From a bacterium (GTDB taxonomy: Bacteria; Bacillota; Bacilli; Lactobacillales; Streptococcaceae): DNA of 64,000 bases. Made by a program: the position numbers and the translations under genes. Each line of letters opens with the position of its first letter. The stretch's first letter is position 1. Positions 1 through 11,700 of the stretch are shown piece by piece. Under the pieces are notes generated by a model that was given only the letters and a program-made list of their open reading frames with translations, was not told where the DNA came from and searched no databases. The DNA lies in the NCBI GenBank assembly GCA_905221545.1, contig CAJNDO010000001.1, positions 124,001-188,000 of the forward strand. Direction: 5' to 3'.

Positions 1-1392
1 GATTTGAGAAACACGTTCTGGCTTAGCAAGAATATCTGCCAAATCCGCAATCAGAGCCAAGAGGTCATCATACTCAGACTGAATCTTATCACGTTCCAAG
101 CCTGTCAAACGACGGAGGCGCATGTCTAGGATAGCCTGACTTTGACGTTCAGAAAGCTTGAACTTACTCATCAATTCAGCTTGAGCTTCCGCATCCGTTT
201 CACTAGCACGGATAATACGAATCACTTCGTCGATATGGTCTAGCGCAATCAAGAGACCTTCTAAGATATGAGCACGCGCTTCTGCTTTTTCCTTATCAAA
301 ACGAGTACGACGAACAACCACTTCTTTTTGGTGCTCGATATAAGCATCCAAAATCTGACGAAGGGACAAAATCTTTGGTACACCATTTTGAATCGCCAAC
401 ATATTAAAACCAAAGTTGGTTTGCATCTGGGTCATCTTGAAGAGGTTATTGAGGATAACATTTGCTGAAGCATCGCGCTTAACTTCAATAACAAATCGAA
501 CACCTTCACGGTTTGATTCATCACGGACTGCTGTAATCCCCTCAATACGTTTTTCCTGAACCAAACGAACAATATGCTCATGCACCTTGGTTTTATTAAC
601 CATGTAAGGAAATTCCGTTACAACTATGCGCTCACGGCCGGTCTTAGTTTCTTCAATTTCAGTACGAGAACGAAGAACAATAGAACCTTTACCTGTTTCA
701 TAAGCCTTATGAATGCCTGATTTCCCCATGACAAGGGCACCAGTTGGAAAATCTGGACCAGGCAAGACTTCCATCAAGTCCTTAGTGGTCACTTCAGGAT
801 TATCCATAACCAACTTCACTGCATCAATGGTTTCACCCAAGTTATGAGGGGGAATATTGGTCGCCATCCCAACGGCAATACCAGTTGCTCCATTGACCAA
901 AAGGTTTGGAAAACGAGCTGGCAAGACCAAGGGTTCACGCTCATTGGCATCATAGTTATCAACAAAATCAACCGTATTCTTATTGATATCACGAAGCATT
1001 TCCAGAGCAATCTTGCTCATACGTGCCTCAGTATAACGCTGGGCGGCAGCACCATCGCCATCCATGGAACCAAAGTTTCCATGCCCATCTACAAGCATGT
1101 AACGGTAACTCCACCATTGAGCCATACGAACCATAGCTTCATAGATAGAGGAGTCCCCGTGTGGGTGGTATTTACCCATGACATCCCCTGTAATACGAGC
1201 AGATTTTTTATGAGGTTTGTCTGGAGTAACACCCAATTCATTCATTCCATAGAGAATCCGACGGTGAACAGGTTTCAAGCCATCTCGAACATCAGGAAGA
1301 GCCCGCGCTACGATAACACTCATGGCGTAATCGATAAAGCTCGTCTTCATCTCCTTTGTCAGATTGACATTCACTAAATTTCTATCCTGCAT
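1..1392 (-). CDS. gyrA: DNA gyrase subunit A (N-terminal 464 codons; 3' end outside window)
   Basis: GyrA is the breakage-reunion subunit of DNA gyrase, which introduces negative supercoils with GyrB. The visible part starts [11 protein letters not shown] and is open to base 1, so roughly the last 360 residues of a usual ~820-residue GyrA lie outside. The quinolone-resistance region is intact and wild-type in appearance: GDSSIYEAM with Ser81 (codon at 1152-1150) and Glu85 (1140-1138), then the catalytic Tyr region [11 protein letters not shown]. ParC, the sister enzyme, is less likely because this start and the ldh neighbour are typical of gyrA. The start at 1392 has GAGG upstream and follows an extended -10. 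The gene is divergent from ldh. Confidence 0.97.
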   Translation of the reverse strand, partial: MQDRNLVNVNLTKEMKTSFIDYAMSVIVARALPDVRDGLKPVHRRILYGMNELGVTPDKPHKKSARITGDVMGKYHPHGDSSIYEAMVRMAQWWSYRYMLVDGHGNFGSMDGDGAAAQRYTEARMSKIALEMLRDINKNTVDFVDNYDANEREPLVLPARFPNLLVNGATGIAVGMATNIPPHNLGETIDAVKLVMDNPEVTTKDLMEVLPGPDFPTGALVMGKSGIHKAYETGKGSIVLRSRTEIEETKTGRERIVVTEFPYMVNKTKVHEHIVRLVQEKRIEGITAVRDESNREGVRFVIEVKRDASANVILNNLFKMTQMQTNFGFNMLAIQNGVPKILSLRQILDAYIEHQKEVVVRRTRFDKEKAEARAHILEGLLIALDHIDEVIRIIRASETDAEAQAELMSKFKLSERQSQAILDMRLRRLTGLERDKIQSEYDDLLALIADLADILAKPERVSQI

Positions 1393-1429
1393 TAATAAAT
1401 GCCTCATTTCACTATTAGTAATTAATAAT

Positions 1430-1438
1430 ATTATACCA
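1430..1438 (-). promoter_or_regulatory. gyrA promoter, extended -10
   Basis: Reading the minus strand, TGGTATAAT (TGn plus TATAAT) lies about 38 bases upstream of the gyrA ATG, giving a leader of about 30 bases that contains GAGG. No convincing -35 is needed with the extended -10. Confidence 0.7.
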
Positions 1439-1471
1439 TAATGTCCGCCATATTTCAGGTATCCAAATTAG

Positions 1472-1487
1472 CTAAAACGTTTACATC
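1472..1487 (+). promoter_or_regulatory. candidate cre (CcpA) site upstream of the ldh promoter
   Basis: CTAAAACGTTTACATC resembles a catabolite responsive element (core AACGTTTACA). It sits about 20 bases upstream of the ldh -35, a position from which CcpA can activate. Streptococcal ldh genes are known CcpA targets, but binding here is inferred from the motif only. Confidence 0.4.
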
Positions 1488-1507
1488 AAGAACTCCAAGG
1501 CATATTC

Positions 1508-1536
1508 GTGACAAAGTTTTTTAAAAGTGATAGAAT
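1508..1536 (+). promoter_or_regulatory. ldh promoter
   Basis: The -35 GTGACA (1508-1513) and -10 TAGAAT (1531-1536) are 17 bases apart, and the -10 is preceded by TGA, so it is also extended. The leader to the ldh start is about 45 bases and contains a small CTGGGG/CCCTG inverted repeat. Confidence 0.75.
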
Positions 1537-1544
1537 TAAAATAA

Positions 1545-2573
<1,029 letters not shown>

Positions 2574-2583
2574 TTAAAGTCTA

Positions 2584-2618
2584 AATAACTCCTTGAATCC
2601 TCAAGGGGTTATTTTTTT
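2584..2618 (+). terminator. ldh terminator
   Basis: A 13-base inverted repeat AATAACTCCTTGA / TCAAGGGGTTATT with a 4-base loop is followed by a T run. Confidence 0.9.
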
Positions 2619-2682
2619 ATGTTTAAATTCAATATCTTATTAAGTTTGCTTGCTTCTTCTTAAAACTATCATGGTGTGTGTA

Positions 2683-2796
2683 GCTCATAAAGCCGCCAAA
2701 GCAACAAATCAAATTTATACTCACGTCACAGCGAGCATGCATCAAATCGCGGTTAACGCACTTGATACCGTCGCATTAAATCTCAAGCAAAAAATT
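2683..2796 (+). pseudogene. possible remnant of a tyrosine recombinase C-terminus
   Basis: In one open plus-strand frame the stretch reads TNQIYTHVTASMHQIAVNA followed by LD. This resembles the extreme C-terminus of phage or ICE integrases (pattern TMNIYTHVT..M...A...LD), where the Tyr of IYTHV is the catalytic nucleophile (codon at about 2716). Upstream RHxxR-type motifs are missing and there is no start or ribosome site, so it is not a working gene. The segment is locally richer in G+C than its surroundings. The match is from memory of family patterns and may be chance. Confidence 0.3.
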
Positions 2797-2808
2797 TTGC
2801 CCCATAGA

Positions 2809-2855
2809 CAAAAAAGAGCCCATCATACAGGCTAGAAAGCTTGATATGATAGGCT
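2809..2855 (-). terminator. pyk terminator
   Basis: On the minus strand AGCCTATCAT pairs with ATGATGGGCT (one wobble) around a longer loop and is followed by CTTTTTTG. It lies just past the pyk stop. Confidence 0.75.
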
Positions 2856-2867
2856 ATTTTCTATTAA

Positions 2868-4373
2868 TTAACGTACTGTACGGATACGCATTGTATTTGT
2901 ACGAACAGCTTCTCCAAGTGGTACACCAGCTACGATAACGATATCGTCACCAGATTGTACAAGACCTGCTTCAACTGCTTTACGTTCAGCGATTTCGAAC
3001 ATATCGTCAGTTGATGATGGAGCATCTGTCAACATTGGGATAACACCCCAGTTCAACATCAATCCACGTTCTGTCAATTCGTCGAATGTCAATGCCAAGA
3101 TATCAGCATTTGGACGGTATTTAGAGATCAAACGTGCAGTGTGACCTGTCTTAGTAAGAGTTACAACCAATTTAATGTCCATTGAGTTAGTAGCATCTTT
3201 AACAGCTGAAGCCATTACTTCTGTCTTAGAGTTACGTTCGAATGAATCTGAGTTCAAACGTCCGTATTCGTTAAGAAGAGTTTGAGCGTTCTTATCGATT
3301 GTAGCCATTGTAGTTACAGACTCAAGTGGATATTTACCGTTTGCAGACTCACCTGAAAGCATTGTTGCGTCAGTTCCGTCGATAACAGCGTTAAATACGT
3401 CTGATACTTCTGAACGAGTTGCACGTGGTTTTTCAGTCATTGTTTCAAGCATGTTTGTTGCAGTGATAACAACTTTACCTGCAGCATTGACTTTAGTGAT
3501 AATCATTTTTTGGTAAACTGGAACCATTTCGAATGGTACTTCGATACCCATGTCACCACGAGCGATCATGATACCATCAGCAGCTTCGATGATTTCATCC
3601 AAGTTATCGATACCTTGTTGGTTTTCGATTTTAGCGAACAATTGAACGTGTCCATTTCCAGTTTCTTCACAGATTGCACGAACTTCGTTAACGTCTTTTG
3701 CAGTACGTACGAATGAAATCGCGATGAAGTTGATACCTTGTTCAAGACCGAAACGGATATCGTCGTTATCGCGTTCAGCAAGAGCTGGGAAAGGAATTTT
3801 AGTGTTAGGGATGTTCACACCTTTTTGTTTAGCGATGATACCATCGTTTTCAACTTCAACTTCAAATTCACGAGTTGCATCATCTTTAGCAACCACACGA
3901 AGACCAAGTTTACCATCGTCAACCAAAACTTGACGACCAACTTCAACATCATCATAGATATCAAGAGCACCAGCAACGTTCAACGCAATCACTTCACGAG
4001 TTGATTTGATTCCTTGTTTAGTTGCAACACGGATTTTTTCACCAGTTTTGTATGAATACTCTTTAGCTTCACCTTCGAACAATTCTGTACGGATTTCTGG
4101 TCCTTTTGTATCAAGAAGGAAACCAACTTTTTTACCTGCAAGTTTTTCTGCAAGTTTAACAGTTGCCATACGCTCACCTTGTTCTTGGTGGTCACCGTGT
4201 GAGAAGTTGAAACGGAATGTGTTAGCACCAGCTTCAATCAATTTAGCAATGTTTTTAGCTGAAGCTTCAACATCAAGTTTTTCACCCCAGTATCCGTCAT
4301 CACCAAATTTTTTACCACCACGGATTTCTACCGCAGGACCCAAAGTTGCAACGATTTTTACACGTTTATTCAT
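2868..4373 (-). CDS. pyk: pyruvate kinase
   Basis: Cytoplasmic glycolytic enzyme that converts phosphoenolpyruvate and ADP to pyruvate and ATP. It is 501 residues, normal for streptococcal Pyk. It opens MNKRVKIVATLGPA, the conserved N-terminus. FRFNFSHGDH, DTKGPEIRT, MIARGDMGIEVP and TATNMLETM (active-site and metal-binding segments) follow in the usual order. The C-terminal regulatory domain contains TKTGHTARLISKYRP. The start has AAAGGAG upstream. It is the second gene after pfkA with a 58-base gap, so both are probably transcribed from the pfkA promoter. Placement next to pfkA is common in lactic streptococci. Confidence 0.97.
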   Translation of the reverse strand: MNKRVKIVATLGPAVEIRGGKKFGDDGYWGEKLDVEASAKNIAKLIEAGANTFRFNFSHGDHQEQGERMATVKLAEKLAGKKVGFLLDTKGPEIRTELFEGEAKEYSYKTGEKIRVATKQGIKSTREVIALNVAGALDIYDDVEVGRQVLVDDGKLGLRVVAKDDATREFEVEVENDGIIAKQKGVNIPNTKIPFPALAERDNDDIRFGLEQGINFIAISFVRTAKDVNEVRAICEETGNGHVQLFAKIENQQGIDNLDEIIEAADGIMIARGDMGIEVPFEMVPVYQKMIITKVNAAGKVVITATNMLETMTEKPRATRSEVSDVFNAVIDGTDATMLSGESANGKYPLESVTTMATIDKNAQTLLNEYGRLNSDSFERNSKTEVMASAVKDATNSMDIKLVVTLTKTGHTARLISKYRPNADILALTFDELTERGLMLNWGVIPMLTDAPSSTDDMFEIAERKAVEAGLVQSGDDIVIVAGVPLGEAVRTNTMRIRTVR

Positions 4374-4431
4374 GATTTTTGTGACTCCTTTATATATATG
4401 ACCTTTTTGGTCTTATTAACTAAATTGTAAA

Positions 4432-5505
<1,074 letters not shown>

Positions 5506-5520
5506 CTATTTTCCGTAATT

Positions 5521-8500
5521 TTAGCGATAAATCGTTTTCATAACTATTTCATTCAATTTCGCTTCTAATTCATTGGATTTAGCTACAAAATGATGAGGAG
5601 AAACGATGGTTTTCTGTTCCTCTTCATACCTGATGATGACTGGGATCGGGCCTTTATATTGGTCTAAAACACGTGAAATTTCTTGATCCGAGTCATGATT
5701 TTTCACCTGAATCCAAAAGCGTTCAGCTACTGCTTCTCTTATTTCTTGTGCAATCATTTGCAGACGGCCATCACGTGATTGGATTTTCCCTTTAATATAA
5801 TAGAAGGCTCCTTCTCTTACTTCCTGTCCAACCTGTCGATATAAATCTGAAAAGAGGGTAACATCCAATTTTTTCTTACTGTCATCTACCTGTAAGAAAG
5901 CCATGTTTTCGCCCTTTTTGGTACGAATTACTTTTATTTTCTGAACTTCAACCAAAATAATAGCATAGCTATTTTCTGACAAATTCCCAATTGGAGTAAT
6001 CGGATAAATAGCCTTACTTGCAATAGCTTGTAGTGGATGTTTGCTAACTCCTACTCCTAGAAGCTCTTGTTCCATATAGAATTTTTCTTGCTCGGTCCAA
6101 TCTTCCGATTCCTGCCAGCTGTAAATTGTATCACCAAACAAGCTTCCTAACTCTTTCACAAATTCAAATAGATTAGCTAAATTATTGAATACTTTTTGAC
6201 GGTTTTTTTCAAATGAATCGAAAAGACCAACTTTTACCAAAGGTTCTAGCAGAGGAAGTTTCAGATAATTATCAGGTAATTTAGCTATAAAATCTTCAAT
6301 GTTAGAATAAGGTCTATTTTCAAGAATCCAAAGTGCCAAATCCTTGCTGACTCCCTTAATCGATTTCAAACCTAGATAGATGGTCCTGTTTGTAATTTTA
6401 TCGTGATAGGGAATGGTGTTGATGGACAGTGGGGCTACTTCAAAGCCTGCTTCTAGGGCATCTGTTAAGTAATCACTGTTGGCAGAATTCAACATGACCT
6501 GATAAAAAATGGCTGGATAATGCGTTTTGAAATAGGCCAACTGGAAAGCCAAGGCTGAGTATGCATAGGCATGAGAACGGTTAAAACCATAACCTGCAAA
6601 CTTCTCCATAACGTCAAAGACCTGCTCTGCTTTTTCCGCCGTATGACCAGCTTCTAATGCCCCTTTAATAAAGGATTCCCTCATCTCATGCATGGCAGAG
6701 GCATCCTTTTTCCCCATAGCACGACGCAAAATATCGGCTTTCCCAAGACTAAATCCAGCAAAACGCTGAGCAACCTGCATAACCTGCTCCTGATAAAGCA
6801 TGATACCATAGGTTGGAGCTAAAATATCCTCCAGTACTGGATCCAGAACAGTCACTTCTTCCTGCCCATGCTTTCTTGCCACAAAATTATTTATGTAATC
6901 ACTAGCACCTGGTCGATTTAGAGAAGTAGTCGCTACGACATCTTCAAAGCAGAGAGGCTGAACTCGCTTGAGCAGGCGAATAGCACCTGGTTGTTCAAAT
7001 TGAAAGATACCTTTTGTATTGCCAGAAGCAAATAAAGCTAACGTTTCTTTGTCTTCCAAATCGATTTCTTCTATTTTCAAGTGAATGCCTTCTGTTTCAG
7101 CAAGCAACTCTTGCATTTTCTGGACAAAGGTCAAATTTCGCAGTCCCAGAAAATCCATCTTCAAAAGCCCACTTGCTTCGACTCCATGAGCATCATACTG
7201 AGTCAGTGGAATTTCGTCACCATGCTTTAGAGGGATGTAGTTGGTCAAATCTTGGTCACTGATTACAACACCAGCCGCATGGACAGAGGTTTGTCTTGGA
7301 TAGCCCTCAATCTTGCAGGCAATTTCAAAGGCTTTTTGGTATTCTAACTTACTATTGATTTGCTGACGAAACTGGAGATTGCCCTCATAGGCTGACTTGA
7401 GATTGTCGCGAAAACTGATTTTCTTAGTAATTGCGGATAATTCATACTCAGGCACACCAAAGCGTTTCAAGACATCACGTAGAGCCTGCTTGGCTCCAAA
7501 GGTTGAAAAAGTAACGATTTGAGCCGCATGTTTACTGCCATATTTATTACCAACGTACCTGATAAAATCCGGACGATAAATATCAGGAATATCAATATCA
7601 ATATCAGGCATGGTATAGCGTTCACGATTGAGGAAACGTTCAAAAATCAGATTTTTATCTACTGGGTCAATCCCTGTGATGTCCAAGGCATAGGAAACCA
7701 AGCTACCTACTGCAGAACCCCGTCCCATTCCCATGTAGTAGGCATTCGAACGTCCGAAACGCAGCAAATCCCAGACAACCAAGAAATAATCATCAAAGCC
7801 CATATCATGAATAACAGCCAATTCTTGGTCTAGTCTGTCTTGATATTCTTTACTAGACAACCTCTTCTGAGCAAGACCCAGTTCAGCACGCTCTCTCAAC
7901 TCTTCTACGGCTGGTCTCGCTGGGTTAAAACGAGGCAGTTTCAGACTAGTATCCAAGTCATAAGAAATACCTGAAATAAGCTTTTCTAAATTGTCCAAGG
8001 CTTGCGGAAATCGTTCTTGGAATAGTTTTTCTAAAGAACTTGCCGATATAAAGACATCTTGTCGTGAACGCAAGGGAACTTCTCTGAGCGGTAGATTTTC
8101 TTTAATTGCTGTTAACACTTGCAGAACTTCTCTATCCCTGCTTTCAAAAGCATTGACCCGATACAGTGGCAAAATAGGATGATGAAATTCGCTTGCCAGT
8201 GTTTCTGGATAAACTCCAATATAATAATCACGGCCTAGTTCTAATGACTCCAATCCATCAAAATAAGGCACAATTACCACAATATCCTCTAGGTACTGAG
8301 ATAAAACTGACCAATCTTTCTCCCCCTGCATCTTGGCTGTTGAAAGCTTCATCAACTGCTGATAGCCTATACTAGATAGAGCTAAAAAGCGTAAATTCAC
8401 TTCCTGATTATCTACAAACACAGTCATCTCAAGCCCTAGCAAAGGATGAATGCCGTATTTTTTTGTAACTTCTAGAAAGTCAAAAGCACCATAAAGATTA

Positions 8501-8622
8501 TCAATATCCATCATAGCCAAATGTGTGTAGCCGAATTCTTTAGCTGCTCTCACATACTTGTCGATCGAAATGACGCTCTCCATAAAACTATAGACTGTTT
8601 TTGTATCTAGTTGTGCGATCAA
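5521..8622 (-). CDS. dnaE: DNA polymerase III alpha subunit, DnaE type
   Basis: DnaE is the second replicative polymerase of Gram-positive bacteria and is thought to extend RNA primers before PolC takes over. The protein is about 1,033 residues. A degenerate PHP domain is at the N-terminus (TKTVYSFMES, MDIDNLYGAFDF). The catalytic core has MGRGSAVGSLVSYALDITG and the aspartates of MPDIDIDIPD, followed by thumb/fingers motifs (HAAGVVIS, GIFQFEQPGA, GFNRSHAYAYSALAFQ). An OB-fold and short tail end the protein. I choose a TTG start at 8622, giving (M)IAQLDTK: AGGAG lies 9 bases upstream, and the more distal in-frame GTG at 8649 falls at or before the predicted transcription start. Confidence 0.95.
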   Translation of the reverse strand: MIAQLDTKTVYSFMESVISIDKYVRAAKEFGYTHLAMMDIDNLYGAFDFLEVTKKYGIHPLLGLEMTVFVDNQEVNLRFLALSSIGYQQLMKLSTAKMQGEKDWSVLSQYLEDIVVIVPYFDGLESLELGRDYYIGVYPETLASEFHHPILPLYRVNAFESRDREVLQVLTAIKENLPLREVPLRSRQDVFISASSLEKLFQERFPQALDNLEKLISGISYDLDTSLKLPRFNPARPAVEELRERAELGLAQKRLSSKEYQDRLDQELAVIHDMGFDDYFLVVWDLLRFGRSNAYYMGMGRGSAVGSLVSYALDITGIDPVDKNLIFERFLNRERYTMPDIDIDIPDIYRPDFIRYVGNKYGSKHAAQIVTFSTFGAKQALRDVLKRFGVPEYELSAITKKISFRDNLKSAYEGNLQFRQQINSKLEYQKAFEIACKIEGYPRQTSVHAAGVVISDQDLTNYIPLKHGDEIPLTQYDAHGVEASGLLKMDFLGLRNLTFVQKMQELLAETEGIHLKIEEIDLEDKETLALFASGNTKGIFQFEQPGAIRLLKRVQPLCFEDVVATTSLNRPGASDYINNFVARKHGQEEVTVLDPVLEDILAPTYGIMLYQEQVMQVAQRFAGFSLGKADILRRAMGKKDASAMHEMRESFIKGALEAGHTAEKAEQVFDVMEKFAGYGFNRSHAYAYSALAFQLAYFKTHYPAIFYQVMLNSANSDYLTDALEAGFEVAPLSINTIPYHDKITNRTIYLGLKSIKGVSKDLALWILENRPYSNIEDFIAKLPDNYLKLPLLEPLVKVGLFDSFEKNRQKVFNNLANLFEFVKELGSLFGDTIYSWQESEDWTEQEKFYMEQELLGVGVSKHPLQAIASKAIYPITPIGNLSENSYAIILVEVQKIKVIRTKKGENMAFLQVDDSKKKLDVTLFSDLYRQVGQEVREGAFYYIKGKIQSRDGRLQMIAQEIREAVAERFWIQVKNHDSDQEISRVLDQYKGPIPVIIRYEEEQKTIVSPHHFVAKSNELEAKLNEIVMKTIYR

Positions 8623-8652
8623 TTTACACTTCTCCTCTATCCTTCTCACTAT

Positions 8653-8661
8653 ATTATACCA
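8653..8661 (-). promoter_or_regulatory. dnaE promoter, extended -10
   Basis: TGGTATAAT on the minus strand. Transcription from about 8646 would exclude the upstream GTG and supports the TTG start of dnaE. Confidence 0.65.
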
Positions 8662-8671
8662 TTTTCAAAAT

Positions 8672-8707
8672 AAGAAAAGAACCTGAGATGTTAAATCTCA
8701 AGTTCTT
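8672..8707 (-). terminator. terminator of the giant adhesin gene
   Basis: AAGAACTTGAGAT / ATCTCAGGTTCTT is a 13-base stem with one mismatch and a 5-base loop. A T-rich tail follows on the minus strand. It lies between the adhesin stop and the dnaE promoter. Confidence 0.8.
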
Positions 8708-8747
8708 TCTTAGGTTGAATCAATCACCGATTAAAAGAAAGTCTGAA

Positions 8748-11700
8748 TTATTCTTCGTCTTTTCTTTTCTTACGAGCAATCAATCCGAATCCACTCAAGG
8801 CTCCTAGAAGTCCAAGTGCTGCTAAGCTAGAGTTCGCTTCCGTACCTGTATTTGGAAGTTCTCCTTGACCATCTACATACTGAGGTGTATCTGGTTGAGT
8901 TGGCTGTTCTGGAGTTACTGGGACCACTGGTTGTTCAGGAGTCTCAGGTGTCACTGGAACAGGAGTTGGTGCAGGACTAGGTTCTGGTTGTGGAGTTGGA
9001 TTTGGTTGAGGTTGTGGAGTTGGTATATTACCACCTCCGCCTCCATTGTTGCCACCACCATTATTTGGTTTAGGAACAGGGATGTAGTTGATTGGAGTAT
9101 CCTTAGTTGGATCCGCCGGTACGTCCGGTACTTCATATCCTTTTGTTGGATCTGTCGGATCAACTGGTTTCAATGGAGTTCCATCTGGGCCTACAGGGAT
9201 AAATCCTGGTACATAAGGTACTTTTGGTTTATCTGTTCCTGGTTTCGTTGGATCTTTCGGATCGTTTTCGTATTGTTTTGGTGGGATTTGATCTTGTCCC
9301 TCTGGTAGTTTCGGTACCCATGAACCAAGTTTAGCATAAACTACTTTGATGTTTTCATCTTCAGAATTTTCGTTTACATCCTTAGCTGATACTACTTTTT
9401 GTTTCGCATCTTTTAGAACATATCCTTTAATTACTGGTGATGCTACTTCATCAAACTTGTTAACACCATTAACCTCTGTCCATTTACCATAAGTGATTTC
9501 ACCTGTTACAAGATTAATCTTAGCTTCACGAGTAAATGTTGCTTTATCAGTTACATCAGCTGTTGATTTGTTTCCAGCTTTATCTGTGTACTCAAGTTTA
9601 TTACCTTTTTCGTCAACATATGAAATCGTACGATTTACATGTTTAGTTGTTTGAAGTTTATCGATTAATTCTTTCGTCCATTTTGGTCCTTCTGGATTAT
9701 TTGGATCGATTGGTTTACCAGGTTCTGGTTTGTTTGGATCGTTCGGGTTCGTTGGGTCAAATGGTTTAATTGGCTCAACGTGTGGTGTTAACACTACAGT
9801 ATATTCTTGATCTTTTCCAGAATCTTTATCGAAGTTTCCGTTGTTATCTTTACCGTAGTTGTTACTTACTAGATCATATCCTTTAGCGATTAACTTAGCA
9901 ATTTCTGTAGTTACTTCAGTTGCTTTTGTTAATGGCGCACCTGATTTACCAGTTTCTTCAATGTTATTAACACCTGGAATTGGATTTCCACTTGGATCTA
10001 CGAATTTCGTTACTGCTTTTTGATCAGCTTTTTCATAGTTGATCACAGTATTTTCTGTTGGTGTCGTAGGTGTTGGTGGTACATATCCTTTCGTTGGATC
10101 TTCTGGATCTACTGGTTTCAGTGGATTTCCATTTGGATCTTTTGGTGTATATCCTGGTACGTGAGGAACCACCGGTACTTTCGGACTGTTTGGATCTTGT
10201 GGATCTGTTGGTTTCGTTGGATCTGGTGTCACAACTTTACCTGGATCTTGTGGATCGTTACCGTAAGGAGTTTCCGTTGCTGGAGTTGATGGTGTTTCTC
10301 CTGTAGGAATATTCGGTATGATTTTACCTACTGGTACGTAAACTACTTTGATGTTTTCATCTTTAGAGTTTACAGTTAATCCTGTAGTTTCTGCTACTAC
10401 TTTTTGTTTCGCATCTTTCAGAACGTATCCTGGAGCTACTGGTGATTTCACTGCATCGAATGTAGTGTCTTTAGATGTCCAAGCTACATTAGGATCAACA
10501 ATCTTACCTGTTACGACATTGACTTTCAAATCACGAGTAAATGTTACTTTGTCAGTTACATCAGCTGTTGATTTGTTTCCATCTTTGTCTAAGTACTCAA
10601 CTTTATTTCCATCTTTATCCACATATGAAATCGTACGAGTTACATGTTTAGTTGTGTCTAATGACTTGATTAACTCTTCAGTCCATTTTGGTCCATTTGG
10701 ATTTTCTGGATCAATTGGTTTTCCTGGTTTTGGAGTATTTGGATCGTTCGGATTTGTTGGATCAAACGGTGGAACATCTACAACTTTTGGTTTCACTGTT
10801 ACTACGAAGTTTTGATCAACTTTTGTATCTTTATCGAAGTTCTTATCTGCCGATGATGTGAATCCGTCAGTTACTAATTCATATCCAAGTTTTCTCAAGT
10901 CTGCAAGTTTATCTGCTGTAGAGTAATTGATTGCTTCTCCAGATTTACCTTCTAGTTCATCAGTATGAAGAACTGTGCTTGTTCCTTCAACAACATACTT
11001 CACTGTTGCTTTTTGAGTATCTTTTACGTACTCAATTACAGTATTTTCTGTTGGTGTCTTAGGTGTTGGTGGTACATATCCTTTCGTTGGATCTTTTGGA
11101 TCAACTGGTTTCAGTGGGTTTCCATCTGGATCTTTTGGTGTTGTTCCTGGGATATGTGGAATCACCGGTACACTTGGTTTATTTGGATCGTTTGGATTTG
11201 TTGGATCATTTGGATCTACAACTTTTCCTGGATCTTTTGGATCGTTTGGATATGGAATTGGATTAACTGGTGTTTCACCATCTGGTACGTTCGGAATCCA
11301 TGTCCCAACTGCTACATATCTAACTTTCAGATCTTGGTTAGGTGAATCTACTGTTAAGTCTGTTGCAGATGCTTTAACTTTAGATCCATCAGCTTCAACT
11401 AAGTCACCTTGTGTATCTTGGTTAGGTTTTACAACATATCCTTTAACAACTGGTGATTTAACTTCAGCAAATTTAGCTGCACCTGCAGGATTCCATCCAC
11501 TTGTAGTGTCTGTTGCCGGTACGTCTGCTACACCGTCACCTGTTGTGTCGTATCCTACTACTGAACCGTCTTTTGTATTTACAACTGCTGTACGTGTGAA
11601 GCTTACTTTATTAGTTACTTTCGGTGCTTCAGTTGTAGATACTTCTTCGTCAGTACCGTCTTTAATGTAAGTAATTGTACGAGTTACTGACTTAATGTTG

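Noticed and set aside
1138..1152. Fluoroquinolone-resistance substitutions in GyrA
   Set aside because: Ser81 and Glu85 codons are wild type.
2650..2835. 61-residue plus-strand open frame as a real small gene
   Set aside because: No ribosome site or promoter is seen, and only the central IYTHV-like part has any recognisable pattern; kept as a possible fossil instead.
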